From: an uncultured Oscillospiraceae bacterium
GTDB lineage: Bacteria; Bacillota; Clostridia; Oscillospirales; Acutalibacteraceae
NCBI GenBank assembly: GCA_905198295.1
Contig: CAJKBW010000026.1
Span: 1 to 34,650 of the forward strand
Length of the DNA: 34,650 bases
Direction of reading: 5' to 3'
The position numbers and the translations under genes were made by a program. The notes under the pieces were generated by a model. It saw only the letters and a list, made by a program, of their open reading frames with translations. It had not been told where the DNA came from and did not search any database. Below, in pieces: positions 23,806 through 33,200 of this stretch (the first letter of the stretch is position 1; the number at the start of each line of letters is the position of its first letter).

Positions 23806-26373
23806 ATGAAAAGGCGGACGAAAAAACGGCTGATCGGCGGCCTCATCGGCGTGACGGCGGCCGTGGCCGCGGTTGCAGTCGCCGTGTTCGCGATGCCGTC
23901 GGACGGCCTGCTGGAAGAGATTGCCGCCCTGATGACCAAAAGCACCGCCGCAGCCGGCGAAGCGATCACCGAGCGTTCTTCGGAGCCGACGCTGGTGAGC
24001 GAGAACGCAGCCTACCGGCTGGAGATCGTTACCGATACCGCCGCGGTGGTGCTGACTGACAAGCATTCGGGCAGGCAGTGGCGGACCAATCCGGAATCGC
24101 TCGACAGCGAGACGGTCGCGATGGGGGATCAGCGTGAGCGGCTGCTCGCGCAGCTGACCCTGTCCTACTACCAGTCCTCCGGTATGGAAAAGACGCTGGA
24201 CAGCTATCACGACGCTGTGGCAAAGGGGCAGTATGCCATTTACCGGCTGGATAACGGCGTGCGGGTGGATTATGAGATCGGTGACAAGTCCAAGGGCGCG
24301 GAGAGCCTGCCCAAGCAGATAGATCAGGCGCGTTATGAAGAGCTGTTTGTCAACACCGACAAGCTGTCGGAGACCGACAAGACCTTCATGCAGAAGCGGT
24401 ATCTGCCGGACGAGGAAACCGGGCTGTACGTGATGCGTGCGACCGCCTCGGACATCATCATCAACCAGATGGTTGGGATATTCGACAAACTCGGCTACAC
24501 CTATGAGGATCTGGAGGCGGACAGCGAGCGCTTCGGCTTTTCGCTGGAGGGCGCCGAGCGGATTTTGTTCACCGTGCCGCTGGTTTATACGCTGACCGAT
24601 AAGGGGATGCGTGTGACCGTTTCCGCCGGAGAGATCACCGGGCCGGAGGATTTCCCGATCGCGTCGATCAGCCTGCTGGAGTTTTTCGGGGCCGCGCAGG
24701 ACGATACCGAAGGCTATATGGTGCTGCCGGATGGATCCGGCGCGCTGCTGCGGTACGGTTCACCTGCGCAGATCGGCTCGGACAGCTATTCCAAATTCGT
24801 TTACGGTGCCGATGCGGCGGCCTATACCATGACGCAGGATCCCGGTCAGCCGGTGACCCTGCCGGTGTTCGGGGCGGTGCAGGGAACCGATGGCTACATC
24901 GCCGCGATCCACGAGGGGGACGCCATTGCAAAGATCAATGCGTATAAGGCGGGCAACAACAACAGCTATAACTGTGTGTATCCCTCGTTTGAGCTGCGGC
25001 CGATGACCTATACGGTCATGGGCGAAGAGCTTGGCGAGCAGCAGAACAGCTATGTGCCGCTTTTTCCTGTCACGGTGTATGAGGGTAATCTCACAGTGGA
25101 GTACCGCTTGTGCAGCGGGGAAGGGACCGATTACATCCGTCTGGCGGGAATGGTACGGGAGTACCTGGCGGATTACGGCCAGCTGCCGGCGGCACCGGCG
25201 GCGAAAACACCGGTGGTGGTGGAAACGGTCGGCGGTGTCAGCGGGTATAAAACCCTGCTGGGGGTGTACCGCACCACCGGGATCGTGCCGTTGACCACCT
25301 ATGCGCAGGATATCGCGATCCTGGAGGAACTGCGCGCCGCCGGGCTGACCGATGTTGCGCTGCGCCTGTCCGGCTGGGCGAGCGGCGGTATGGATCAGCA
25401 GTATGCCGGCGGCCTGTCCCCGCTTGGCGAGCTGGGCGGCCGCGCGGGCTTCCGTGAGCTGGCGGACTACTGCGCGCAGCAGGGCGTCGTGCTGTATCCG
25501 GATACAGCCCTGTTGACGAGCAGTGCGGGCAACGGATATACCGTGCTGCGGGATTCCGCCGAATCCCTGCATCAGGAGGCGTCACGCCTGTTTGATACCG
25601 ATCTGTATAGTGGCCGGCCGGACCGGGAAATTACCGCACTGCATCAGGGCTACCGGTATATCCTCAGCCCCAACCGGCTGTGGGATACGGTGCAAAAATT
25701 CCAGAAACGGCTGCAGCCGCTCCCGGCCACCGGCCTATCGCTGCAGGATCTGGGAAGCGACGTGTACGCCGACTATAAGAAGCAGGCGGGCATCCACCGT
25801 CCCGCAGCAAAGGAAGTCAGCCGGATCGCGCTGGAAAGGCTCGCTGAAGGCGGTACCCCGCTGATGCTCGACGGCGGCCGCACGTTTTCGTATCCGTATG
25901 CGGATATCGCGGTGAACATCCCGCTCGGCCACAGCGGTTACTATCTGTTTGATGAAGAGATCCCGTTTTTCCAGGCGGTGTATCATGGTCTGCTGCCATA
26001 CACGGGGGCGGCGCTCAACGAATCCTCCGATGTGCGGACCGATTTCCTGCGTAGCGTGGAATACGGCAGCGGCCTGTTGTTCCGGTTTCTGGTGCAGAAT
26101 GCGGATGCGCTTAAGGAGACCGATTACAGTTACATGTTCTCCAACGATTTTTCCCGCTGGAAGGACACAGCGGCGGATATGGCTGAACGTGCCGACGAGG
26201 TGTTTTCCCGCACCGCCGGAAGCCAGATTGTCGCCCACGGAGAGGTGGCCGATGGAGTATACCGCACCGGCTACGCCAACGGGGTGGAGGTATATGTCAA
26301 CTATGGGCCGCAGGATGTTGTGGTCGGCGAACAGGTTGTGCCGGCCGGTGACTTCATTGTCAGGGAGGGATAA
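23806..26373 (+). CDS. Membrane-anchored DUF5696-like protein, possibly a cryptic glycoside hydrolase
   Basis: The 855-residue product has an N-terminal signal anchor (about 9-29) and a large extracellular part. The segment YRLEIVTDTAAVVLTDKHSGRQWRTNPES and the overall size match my memory of DUF5696 proteins. The layout resembles glycoside hydrolases with an N-terminal beta-sandwich (about 60-450), a TIM-barrel-like middle (about 470-760) and a small C-terminal beta domain (GVYRTGYANGVEVYVNYG). Acidic residues at barrel-like strand ends include D648 in LSLQDLGSD and D689 in LMLDGGR. Catalysis is not proven. A GTG at 23800 is an alternative start, better spaced from GAAGGG at 23788-23793. It overlaps the next permease gene by one base (TAATG). 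Confidence 0.8.
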   Translation: MKRRTKKRLIGGLIGVTAAVAAVAVAVFAMPSDGLLEEIAALMTKSTAAAGEAITERSSEPTLVSENAAYRLEIVTDTAAVVLTDKHSGRQWRTNPESLDSETVAMGDQRERLLAQLTLSYYQSSGMEKTLDSYHDAVAKGQYAIYRLDNGVRVDYEIGDKSKGAESLPKQIDQARYEELFVNTDKLSETDKTFMQKRYLPDEETGLYVMRATASDIIINQMVGIFDKLGYTYEDLEADSERFGFSLEGAERILFTVPLVYTLTDKGMRVTVSAGEITGPEDFPIASISLLEFFGAAQDDTEGYMVLPDGSGALLRYGSPAQIGSDSYSKFVYGADAAAYTMTQDPGQPVTLPVFGAVQGTDGYIAAIHEGDAIAKINAYKAGNNNSYNCVYPSFELRPMTYTVMGEELGEQQNSYVPLFPVTVYEGNLTVEYRLCSGEGTDYIRLAGMVREYLADYGQLPAAPAAKTPVVVETVGGVSGYKTLLGVYRTTGIVPLTTYAQDIAILEELRAAGLTDVALRLSGWASGGMDQQYAGGLSPLGELGGRAGFRELADYCAQQGVVLYPDTALLTSSAGNGYTVLRDSAESLHQEASRLFDTDLYSGRPDREITALHQGYRYILSPNRLWDTVQKFQKRLQPLPATGLSLQDLGSDVYADYKKQAGIHRPAAKEVSRIALERLAEGGTPLMLDGGRTFSYPYADIAVNIPLGHSGYYLFDEEIPFFQAVYHGLLPYTGAALNESSDVRTDFLRSVEYGSGLLFRFLVQNADALKETDYSYMFSNDFSRWKDTAADMAERADEVFSRTAGSQIVAHGEVADGVYRTGYANGVEVYVNYGPQDVVVGEQVVPAGDFIVREG

Positions 26374-27296
26374 TGCGTATGAACCGGATAAGGACGCGGC
26401 GTCCGGCGGGCCTGCTGCAGAAAAAAGGACGCTGGGGCTACCTGTTTATCATGCCCTTTCTGATCGGCTTTGTGTTCATCTTCGCCAACAGCCTGTACAG
26501 TACCATCCGCTTTGCCTTCAGCACGGTCACACCCGGCATGAACGACGTAACGACCACCTTTGTGGGCTGGGAAAACTTCCGGCGGGCATTTCTGGTGGAT
26601 GAAAAGTTTCCGCAGCTTCTGGTTTCCTCGATCGTGAGTATGCTCACCGACGTGCCGGTGCTGCTGGTGTTCAGCTTTTTCTGTGCGGTGCTGCTGCACC
26701 AGAAATTCCGTGGGAACGGTTTGGTGAAGTCCATTTTCTTCCTTACTGTCATCCTGTCCTCCGGCGTATTCCAGCAGATGACGGTGGATACGGCGGCAGC
26801 CAATCAGTTCGGGCTGACCGGCGAAATGGAAACCGGCGGCATGCAGATGCTGCAAAGCATGCAGCTCGAACGCTATCTGACCGACATCGGCATCAGCGAA
26901 GCTCTGATTGAATTCATCGTCGGGCCGATCGACCGGCTGTTTGTGGTTATGTCGTCGTCCGGCATCCAGATTTTTGTGTTTCTGGCGGGACTGGGCGCAA
27001 TTCCTCCTTCGCTGTATGAGTCGTGCAGCGTGGAAGGGGCAAGCGGCTGGGAAACCTTCTGGAAGATCACCTTCCCGATGGTATCCCCGCTGATCCTGGT
27101 CAATACGGTGTATACGGTCATCGACAGCTTTATGGCGTCGAACAACGAGCTGCTCACCTTCATCTACGGGCAGGGATTCAGCGACATGCAGTTCGGCTAC
27201 GCGAGCGCTCTGTCGTGGATTTATTTCCTGGTGGTTGCAGTGTTCCTGGCGATTGTCACCGCGCTGTTTTCCGGCCGCGTGTTCTATCACACCTGA
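26373..27296 (+). CDS. Sugar ABC transporter permease, pair B, MalF/UgpA-like
   Basis: The 307-residue product has about six transmembrane segments, the first at WGYLFIMPFLIGFVFIFANSLYS. The EAA loop at residue 216 reads ESCSVEGASGWETFWKITFP, so the usual EAA..DG core is altered to ESC..EG. The extracellular stretch between the third and fourth segments (about 130-175, rich in Met and Gln) seems longer than usual. The ATG at 26373 shares its A with the stop codon of the preceding gene (TAATG), indicating translational coupling; an ATG at 26379 is an alternative. AGGGAGGG at 26362-26369 serves both. Confidence 0.93.
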   Translation: MRMNRIRTRRPAGLLQKKGRWGYLFIMPFLIGFVFIFANSLYSTIRFAFSTVTPGMNDVTTTFVGWENFRRAFLVDEKFPQLLVSSIVSMLTDVPVLLVFSFFCAVLLHQKFRGNGLVKSIFFLTVILSSGVFQQMTVDTAAANQFGLTGEMETGGMQMLQSMQLERYLTDIGISEALIEFIVGPIDRLFVVMSSSGIQIFVFLAGLGAIPPSLYESCSVEGASGWETFWKITFPMVSPLILVNTVYTVIDSFMASNNELLTFIYGQGFSDMQFGYASALSWIYFLVVAVFLAIVTALFSGRVFYHT

Positions 27297-27328
27297 GTCG
27301 GCGCATTATTCGGAAGGAAGGCGGATTT

Positions 27329-28315
27329 ATGATGAAAGGCATCTCCCGTTTGTCGCGGCCGGACGCCGCGCTGCAGCTGCGGCTGAAAAACCGGTCGAGG
27401 ACCCTGTTGTGGAAGCTGTTGCGGGCATTTTTCCTCATCGGCTTCTGCTTTGTGATCCTGTATCCGGTGCTGATGATGCTGTCCAAGGCGTTCATGAGCC
27501 GGGAGGATCTGTACGACAGGTCGGTGCTGCTGCTGCCGCGCTCGTTCACGCTCGATAATGTGAAGACCGCCATCAAGCAGCTGGATTACTGGTCGAGCCT
27601 GTGGAACTCCCTGTGGGTGGCGACGGTGGTGTCGGTGCTGCAGACGCTGTCCTGCCTGCTGGTGGGCTACGGCTTCGCGCGGTTTGAATTTCGGTTCAAG
27701 AAGCTGCTGTTTGCGATGGTGATCCTCACCCTCATCATCCCGCCGCAGCTGACCATACTGTCTTCCTTCCTGCAGTTCCAGTTCTTCGATATCTTCGGCA
27801 TCATCCGTGCAATCAATGGACGCGGGATCAACCTCATCGGCGGCGTCACGCCGCTGGTGATTCTGGCGTGCACCTGCATGGGACTGAAAAACGGCCTGTT
27901 TATCTATCTGTTCCGGCAGATCTTCAAGGGCATGCCGCGGGAGACCGAGGAGGCGGCCTATGTTGACGGGGCGTCCACCTTCCGCATCTTTTACAGCGTG
28001 ATGCTGCCCGGTGCCATTTCGGCCATCGTCACCGTGCTGCTGTTTTCGTTCGTGTGGCAGTATAACGACCTGCTGATCACCAGCACCTATGTCAAAAACT
28101 TCAAGCTGCTGCCGATGATGTACTCATCGCTTGGTGCGGTGGATTACACGGCGGTGGGCATTGGTGGTGCGTCGCTGTCGGATTTCGACTGGCAGTACAC
28201 CGCGATGATCAGAAGCACCGGCGTGCTGCTGATGATTCTGCCGGTGGTAATCCTGTACATCATCGCCCAGCGCTATTTCGTCGAGGGTATTGAGCGTTCG
28301 GGTCTGGTTGGATAA
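27329..28315 (+). CDS. Carbohydrate ABC transporter permease, pair B, MalG/UgpE-like
   Basis: The 328-residue product has a basic N-terminus and about six transmembrane segments (first AFFLIGFCFVILYPVLMMLSKAF). The EAA loop begins at residue 208 (EAAYVDGASTFRIFYSVMLP) and matches the consensus well. An extended stretch at about 153-170 (FDIFGIIRAINGRGINLIGG) lies between transmembrane segments. The start at 27329, with an ATG directly following at 27332, has GGAAGG seven bases upstream. The same frame extends well upstream inside the preceding gene but without a suitable site. A stem-loop follows the stop codon. Confidence 0.94.
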   Translation: MMKGISRLSRPDAALQLRLKNRSRTLLWKLLRAFFLIGFCFVILYPVLMMLSKAFMSREDLYDRSVLLLPRSFTLDNVKTAIKQLDYWSSLWNSLWVATVVSVLQTLSCLLVGYGFARFEFRFKKLLFAMVILTLIIPPQLTILSSFLQFQFFDIFGIIRAINGRGINLIGGVTPLVILACTCMGLKNGLFIYLFRQIFKGMPRETEEAAYVDGASTFRIFYSVMLPGAISAIVTVLLFSFVWQYNDLLITSTYVKNFKLLPMMYSSLGAVDYTAVGIGGASLSDFDWQYTAMIRSTGVLLMILPVVILYIIAQRYFVEGIERSGLVG

Positions 28316-28320
28316 AAACG

Positions 28321-28346
28321 CAGGCAGGGGCGTACACCCCTGCCTG
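28321..28346 (+). other. Intercistronic stem-loop after permease pair B
   Basis: A perfect 10-base stem (28321-28330 with 28337-28346) with a 6-base loop starts five bases after the permease stop codon. No T-tract follows, and the ribosome site of the next gene lies seven bases downstream. It probably separates transport and catabolic sections of one transcript by processing or partial termination. Confidence 0.6.
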
Positions 28347-28366
28347 TTCAATAAGGAGGAATTCAC

Positions 28367-30238
28367 GTGCATATACCGAAGCAGTTGTCCGACCGGCAGT
28401 GGGACCTGTACTGTGTGGGCAACGGGCGCATGGCGGCGTACTGGAACCGCGGGGAGATGGAGGGGCTGTTCGGCCCGTCCTATTCGGCGCCGGATATGCT
28501 CACACTGCGGCATGCGGATGCGGTTCGCGCGGCGGCGCCGTCGGTCCGCCGGGCACAGTCTGCAGTGTGGGACACTGCGTTGGAGCAGTCGGGTGAGCCG
28601 GCCGGCAGCCTGACGGTATTCGCCTGCCGGGAATTCCCGGCAGTAGTCGTCCGGGTTCACGCGCTGCGGCCGGTCCGCTATCGTTTGGGGTACAGCCCCG
28701 GGCTGAATGCGGGTGCCGAACCGCCGAGGGAGAACAGCGGGCTGCTGGGGCAGAACGGCTGGCTGTGGCAGATCCGCGCGGGCAATTACCTGTATATGGA
28801 TTATCCGACTCCTTACCCGATCTGGTGCCAGACGCTTTTGCGCGGAGCGGTGCATGCGCAGGCGGACGGGGATGGAGTATTGTGTACCTTTGCGCCGGGG
28901 AACAGCGAGCTGTGGCTGATCGGCGGCCCGGATTACGCGGCACTTGCCGAAAATGCCGCGCAGGCGTTGGCGCTTTCGGCGGCGCAGGCCGAGCGGGACT
29001 GCCTCACCGCATGGGCGCAGGTGTACGCCGCCGCGGACCTTGAGGCGCGTATCCCGAAGGATGCTCCGCGCCGGGAGGAACTGCTGCGCGCCGCCGACAG
29101 CACGATCGCGGTCATCCTCAGCCAGCAGGCGGAGGAGGGCGCGGTGCTGGCTGGACACTGTTTTCATCTCGGGTATGTGCGGGACCAGTACGGCGTGTGC
29201 CGCGCCCTTCTGCGGCTGGGCCTGACCGCGCAGGCAAAGAGCCTATTAGAGTTCCACCGCCGTAATTTTGAGGCGGAGGGTGTGGTTACCAATGCGCATG
29301 CGGTCGCGTATCCCGGGCTGCGGCATGTGGGGGAAAACGATGGGGTGGAGATTACCGGTTACCTGATTCTGGAGATTTTGGAATACTGCCGGATGACCGG
29401 CGACTGGGCGTATGCGCGGCAGTCCGAGGCGCTGATGCGCTGGGCATATGCCAGCCAACGCCGGTGCCTTGCCGACAACATGCTGCCATTCAACGGCGAC
29501 GAGACGTATATTGCGGGCGGCGTGCTGCCGCGGCAGGCGCTCTGCGACGGTTCGGCAGAAGCCACTATGCTGTTCGTGCTGTCGGGCGAAGCGCTGCTCG
29601 GCTGGATGCGGGAAAGCGGCATCGGTACGGCCGTCGAACAGGAGGAGATGGCCGATACCCTCCGTCAGGTGCGCGCCGCCTTTGCGGGAAATTTTCTCTC
29701 CGACGGGATGCTGTACGCCAACAATCCCGCCCGCGACAAATGCGGGGATAAGCCGGTGACCACCGGCGTGTGCCAGAACTGCGGACAGGTGTTCGGCCCC
29801 ATCCAAAAGGGGGACAATGGGCTGTACAACTGCCTGGACTGCCTGATGCACCGCCCGGCGGCCAAACGGTACGAACCGGTGCGCTACCGCATTGCGTCGG
29901 TGGATCTCGCACCGGCTTTCATGGGCTGTGACTTTATCGACCCGGCCATTGTCCTGCGGACTGCCGCCGAACGGACGGCGCAGCTGCAGGTTCCGGCGGC
30001 CGATGCGGTGGAAGTGGGCTATGATCTGGGCCTGCTGCTGTATGCGCTCGCGAAGTCGGGGGCGCCGGAACGGTGGATGGTTTACGATCTGCTGCTCGAC
30101 CGGATCAGTGAAACCGGCGCGTGGACTGAGCGGTATGTTGGCGGACAAATCGATGGCTGCCGCTACCGCCCTTGGGAAAGTGCCATCAATCTGGTGGCGC
30201 TGCTCGCGTGTCTGGAAGCGCCGGACAACGCTGTATGA
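28367..30238 (+). CDS. Glycosidase-like protein with inserted zinc-ribbon motif
   Basis: The 623-residue product uses a GTG start preceded by AAGGAGG at 28353-28359. No signal peptide is seen, so it is cytosolic. The N-terminal third (about 1-190) looks beta-rich, and the rest contains helix patterns typical of (alpha/alpha)6-barrel glycosidases (YVRDQYGVCRALLRLGLTA, DGVEITGYLILEILEYCRMTGDWAYA). A four-cysteine motif, C469-x2-C472 and C489-x2-C492, with another cysteine at 459, is inserted in the helical part and should bind a metal, probably zinc. I do not recognise a named GH family. It lies between the transport genes and a GH106-like gene, supporting a role in degradation of the imported glycan. 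Confidence 0.7.
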   Translation: MHIPKQLSDRQWDLYCVGNGRMAAYWNRGEMEGLFGPSYSAPDMLTLRHADAVRAAAPSVRRAQSAVWDTALEQSGEPAGSLTVFACREFPAVVVRVHALRPVRYRLGYSPGLNAGAEPPRENSGLLGQNGWLWQIRAGNYLYMDYPTPYPIWCQTLLRGAVHAQADGDGVLCTFAPGNSELWLIGGPDYAALAENAAQALALSAAQAERDCLTAWAQVYAAADLEARIPKDAPRREELLRAADSTIAVILSQQAEEGAVLAGHCFHLGYVRDQYGVCRALLRLGLTAQAKSLLEFHRRNFEAEGVVTNAHAVAYPGLRHVGENDGVEITGYLILEILEYCRMTGDWAYARQSEALMRWAYASQRRCLADNMLPFNGDETYIAGGVLPRQALCDGSAEATMLFVLSGEALLGWMRESGIGTAVEQEEMADTLRQVRAAFAGNFLSDGMLYANNPARDKCGDKPVTTGVCQNCGQVFGPIQKGDNGLYNCLDCLMHRPAAKRYEPVRYRIASVDLAPAFMGCDFIDPAIVLRTAAERTAQLQVPAADAVEVGYDLGLLLYALAKSGAPERWMVYDLLLDRISETGAWTERYVGGQIDGCRYRPWESAINLVALLACLEAPDNAV

Positions 30239-30253
30239 CGGGAGGAAAGGCAC

Positions 30254-33200
30254 ATGGAAGAGCTGAAGCGCCGTTTTCAGGATCCCCCGGCAGCATATCG
30301 GGGAAAGCCGTTCTGGAGCTGGAACGGTGAGCTGGAGGAACAGGAGCTGCTGCGCCAGATCGGTATTTTTGAGCAGATGGGTATGGGTGGCTATTTTTGC
30401 CATTCCCGTACGGGCCTGATCACCGAATACCTCGGAGAGGAATGGTTTTCGCTGATCAATGCCTGCGCCGATGAGGGTGAAAAACGGGGAATGGAAACAT
30501 GGCTGTACGACGAGGACCGCTGGCCGAGCGGCACGGCGGGCGGCATGGTTACGGCTGATGCACGCTACCGCCTGAAATTTTTGCGCCTGACCCGCGTAGA
30601 CGCGAAGGCGTATGTTCCGGCGGACAGGATGATCGCAGCATTTGAAAGCGATTTGGAAGGGATGGCCTTCACCCGCAGCCGTCGGCTGGCGCCGGGGGAG
30701 AAAGCGGCGGCCGGCACCGTGCTGGTGTTCACGGTGGAAGAGCTGCAGCCAAGCAGCTTTTACAACGGCTGCACTTATGTGGATACGATGAGCCGCGAGG
30801 CCATACAGGAGTTTATCCGCCGCACGCACGAACAGTATGCCGCACACTGCGGTGAACGGCTTGGAAGCTCTATACGGGGGATTTTTACCGATGAGCCGCA
30901 CCGCGGCGCGGTGATGAGCGGGTTTTCGGTGCCGAATCCCGATCCGGTGTGGCTGACCCCGTATACTCCGGCGCTGTTTACGGAATTCCGTGCGGCGTTC
31001 GGCTATGAACTAACCGATCATCTGCCGGAACTGTTTTTGCACAAGGACGGTGAAAAACTCAGCCCGGTCAAATGGCAGTATATGGAGCTGCTGCAGCGGC
31101 TGTTTATCCGCAATTATCTGCAGCCGCAGCAAAGCTGGTGCCGGGAGCACAATATGCAGCTGACCGGCCACCTGCTGCACGAGGACAGCCTGACCGCACA
31201 GGTGGCGATGGCCGGCTCGCTGATGCGGTGTTACGGGTATATGGATTTGCCGGGTATCGATATCCTTGCCGAAAACGGAGATCTTGCGGTGGTGCCCAAG
31301 CAGATCCAGTCGGCCGCCCGGCAGAACGGGCAGAAGAATATCCTCAGCGAGATGTACGGCGCGACCGGCTGGCAGATGAATTTCCAGAGCCACAAGGCGG
31401 TCGGCGACTGGCAGGCACTGTTTGGGGTAAACCTGCGCTGCCATCATCTGGCGTGGTACAGCATGCAGGGCGAGGCCAAGCGGGACTATCCCGCGAGCAT
31501 CCATGGCCAGTCGGCGTGGTACCGGCAGTACCGGTATGTGGAGGACTATTACGCGCGCATCCACCTGCTCATGGAGCAGGGGCAGCCGCTGTGCGACGTG
31601 CTGGTGATCAACCCGGTGGAAAGCCTGTGGGCCGGCATCTATCCCGGATGGGCGGACGGCCTGACCGCTGCCGATCCGGCGGTCGGGGCGGTCGAGGAGG
31701 GCTACCGGACGGTGTTCGGCAGCCTGTGCGCCGCCAAGGCGGATTTCGATTTCGGCGATGAGGATATGCTCGCACGTCTGGGCGCGGTGGAAAGCGGACC
31801 GGACGGGGTGCGGCTGCGGATCGGAAAGATGACCTACCGCACAGTGGTGGTGCCGAAGATGCTCACCATGCGCGCGAGCACCCTCGAATGGCTCAAGGCC
31901 TTCGGTGAACAGGGCGGCGAGGTGTGGTTTACAGCCGGACGTCCGGAATATGTGGACGCGCAGCGCTCGGCACAGGCGAATACCATCCCCGGTTTGGATC
32001 GGGAGCTGGCCGACGTCGAGACGGCGCTTATCGCCCGCGCGCCGGTAACCATCACCGGGGAAAGCGGCGATCTGCTGCGGCAGGTGTATGCACAGGTGCG
32101 CCAAACCGAAAACGGCTGGATCGTGATGCTGCTGAATATGGACCGCCGGCAGAGCTGCCGGGCGGTGCTGCACTTCCGGCGGGGCGGCCGGCTCGACCGC
32201 TGGGATCCCCGCACCGGTGCGGTGGAAGCGGTTGCTTCGGGGACGGAGGAAGTCGGTCTTACCCTCCCGCTCGCCGCGGGGGAAGAAGCGTTGTTTACCC
32301 TGACCGATGCCTCGGCGCACGCGGGTGCACCGGCAGCCGCTGCGCAGGCAACGCAGCCGGTATGCACGGCGGTGCATACCCTGCCGGAAGCGTTTTCCTA
32401 TACCCTTGAGGAACCGAATGTGTGTGTGCTGGATATCGCCGATCTGTCGGTGAACGGCGGAGAATGGCGGCGGGATCTGGAGATCCTCAAGGCGGATCAG
32501 GCGGTGCGCCGGCACTTTGGTCTGCCACTGCGCGGCGGGGAGATGCTGCAGCCGTGGTTTGTCCGTAAATATGGGCAGACGGGCGCGGCAGCGCCAGTCT
32601 GCGGCGAGGTGACCCTACGCTTCCGGTTTTACGTCGACGAAGTACCCAAAGGCGTGAGGCTGGCGGTGGAAACGCCGGACCGCTTTGCCATACGGCTCAA
32701 TGGCAGCGCGCTGCCCACGGTGGAAACGGATGCATTTTGGGTGGACGCCTGCTTTAAGCTCATCCCTGTTCCGGACACGCTGCTGCGTGCAGGGGAAAAC
32801 GAGCTGACCCTGCAGGCCGCCTTTACCCCGGATCTGAATCTGGAGGCGGCGTATCTGCTGGGCGATTTCGGGGTGCGGCTCAGCGGACTGGAAAAGCATC
32901 TGACCGCGCTGCCGTCCGTACTGCGGGCGGGGGATACGGTGCCGCAGGGGCTGCCGTTTTACGGTGCGGGCATCGGCTATCGGCTTACCCTGCCGCAGCC
33001 GGCGCCGGGAAACCGGCTGGTGCTGCGCTTCCCGGAATGCCCGCTCGACGCTGCGTGCGTGGAGATCACCGATGGGCGGGATACCCGTATGGTGGCGTTT
33101 GCACCCTATGCGGCGGACGTCACCGCGATGGCGGGACGCGAGGTGCAGCTGCGGTATATCCTGACCCGGCGCAACACGTTTGGGCCGCTGCACGTGTATC

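Noticed and set aside
27023..27328. Upstream extension of the fourth permease gene
   Set aside because: It overlaps conserved sequence of the preceding permease in another frame, and GGAAGG before 27329 marks a better start.
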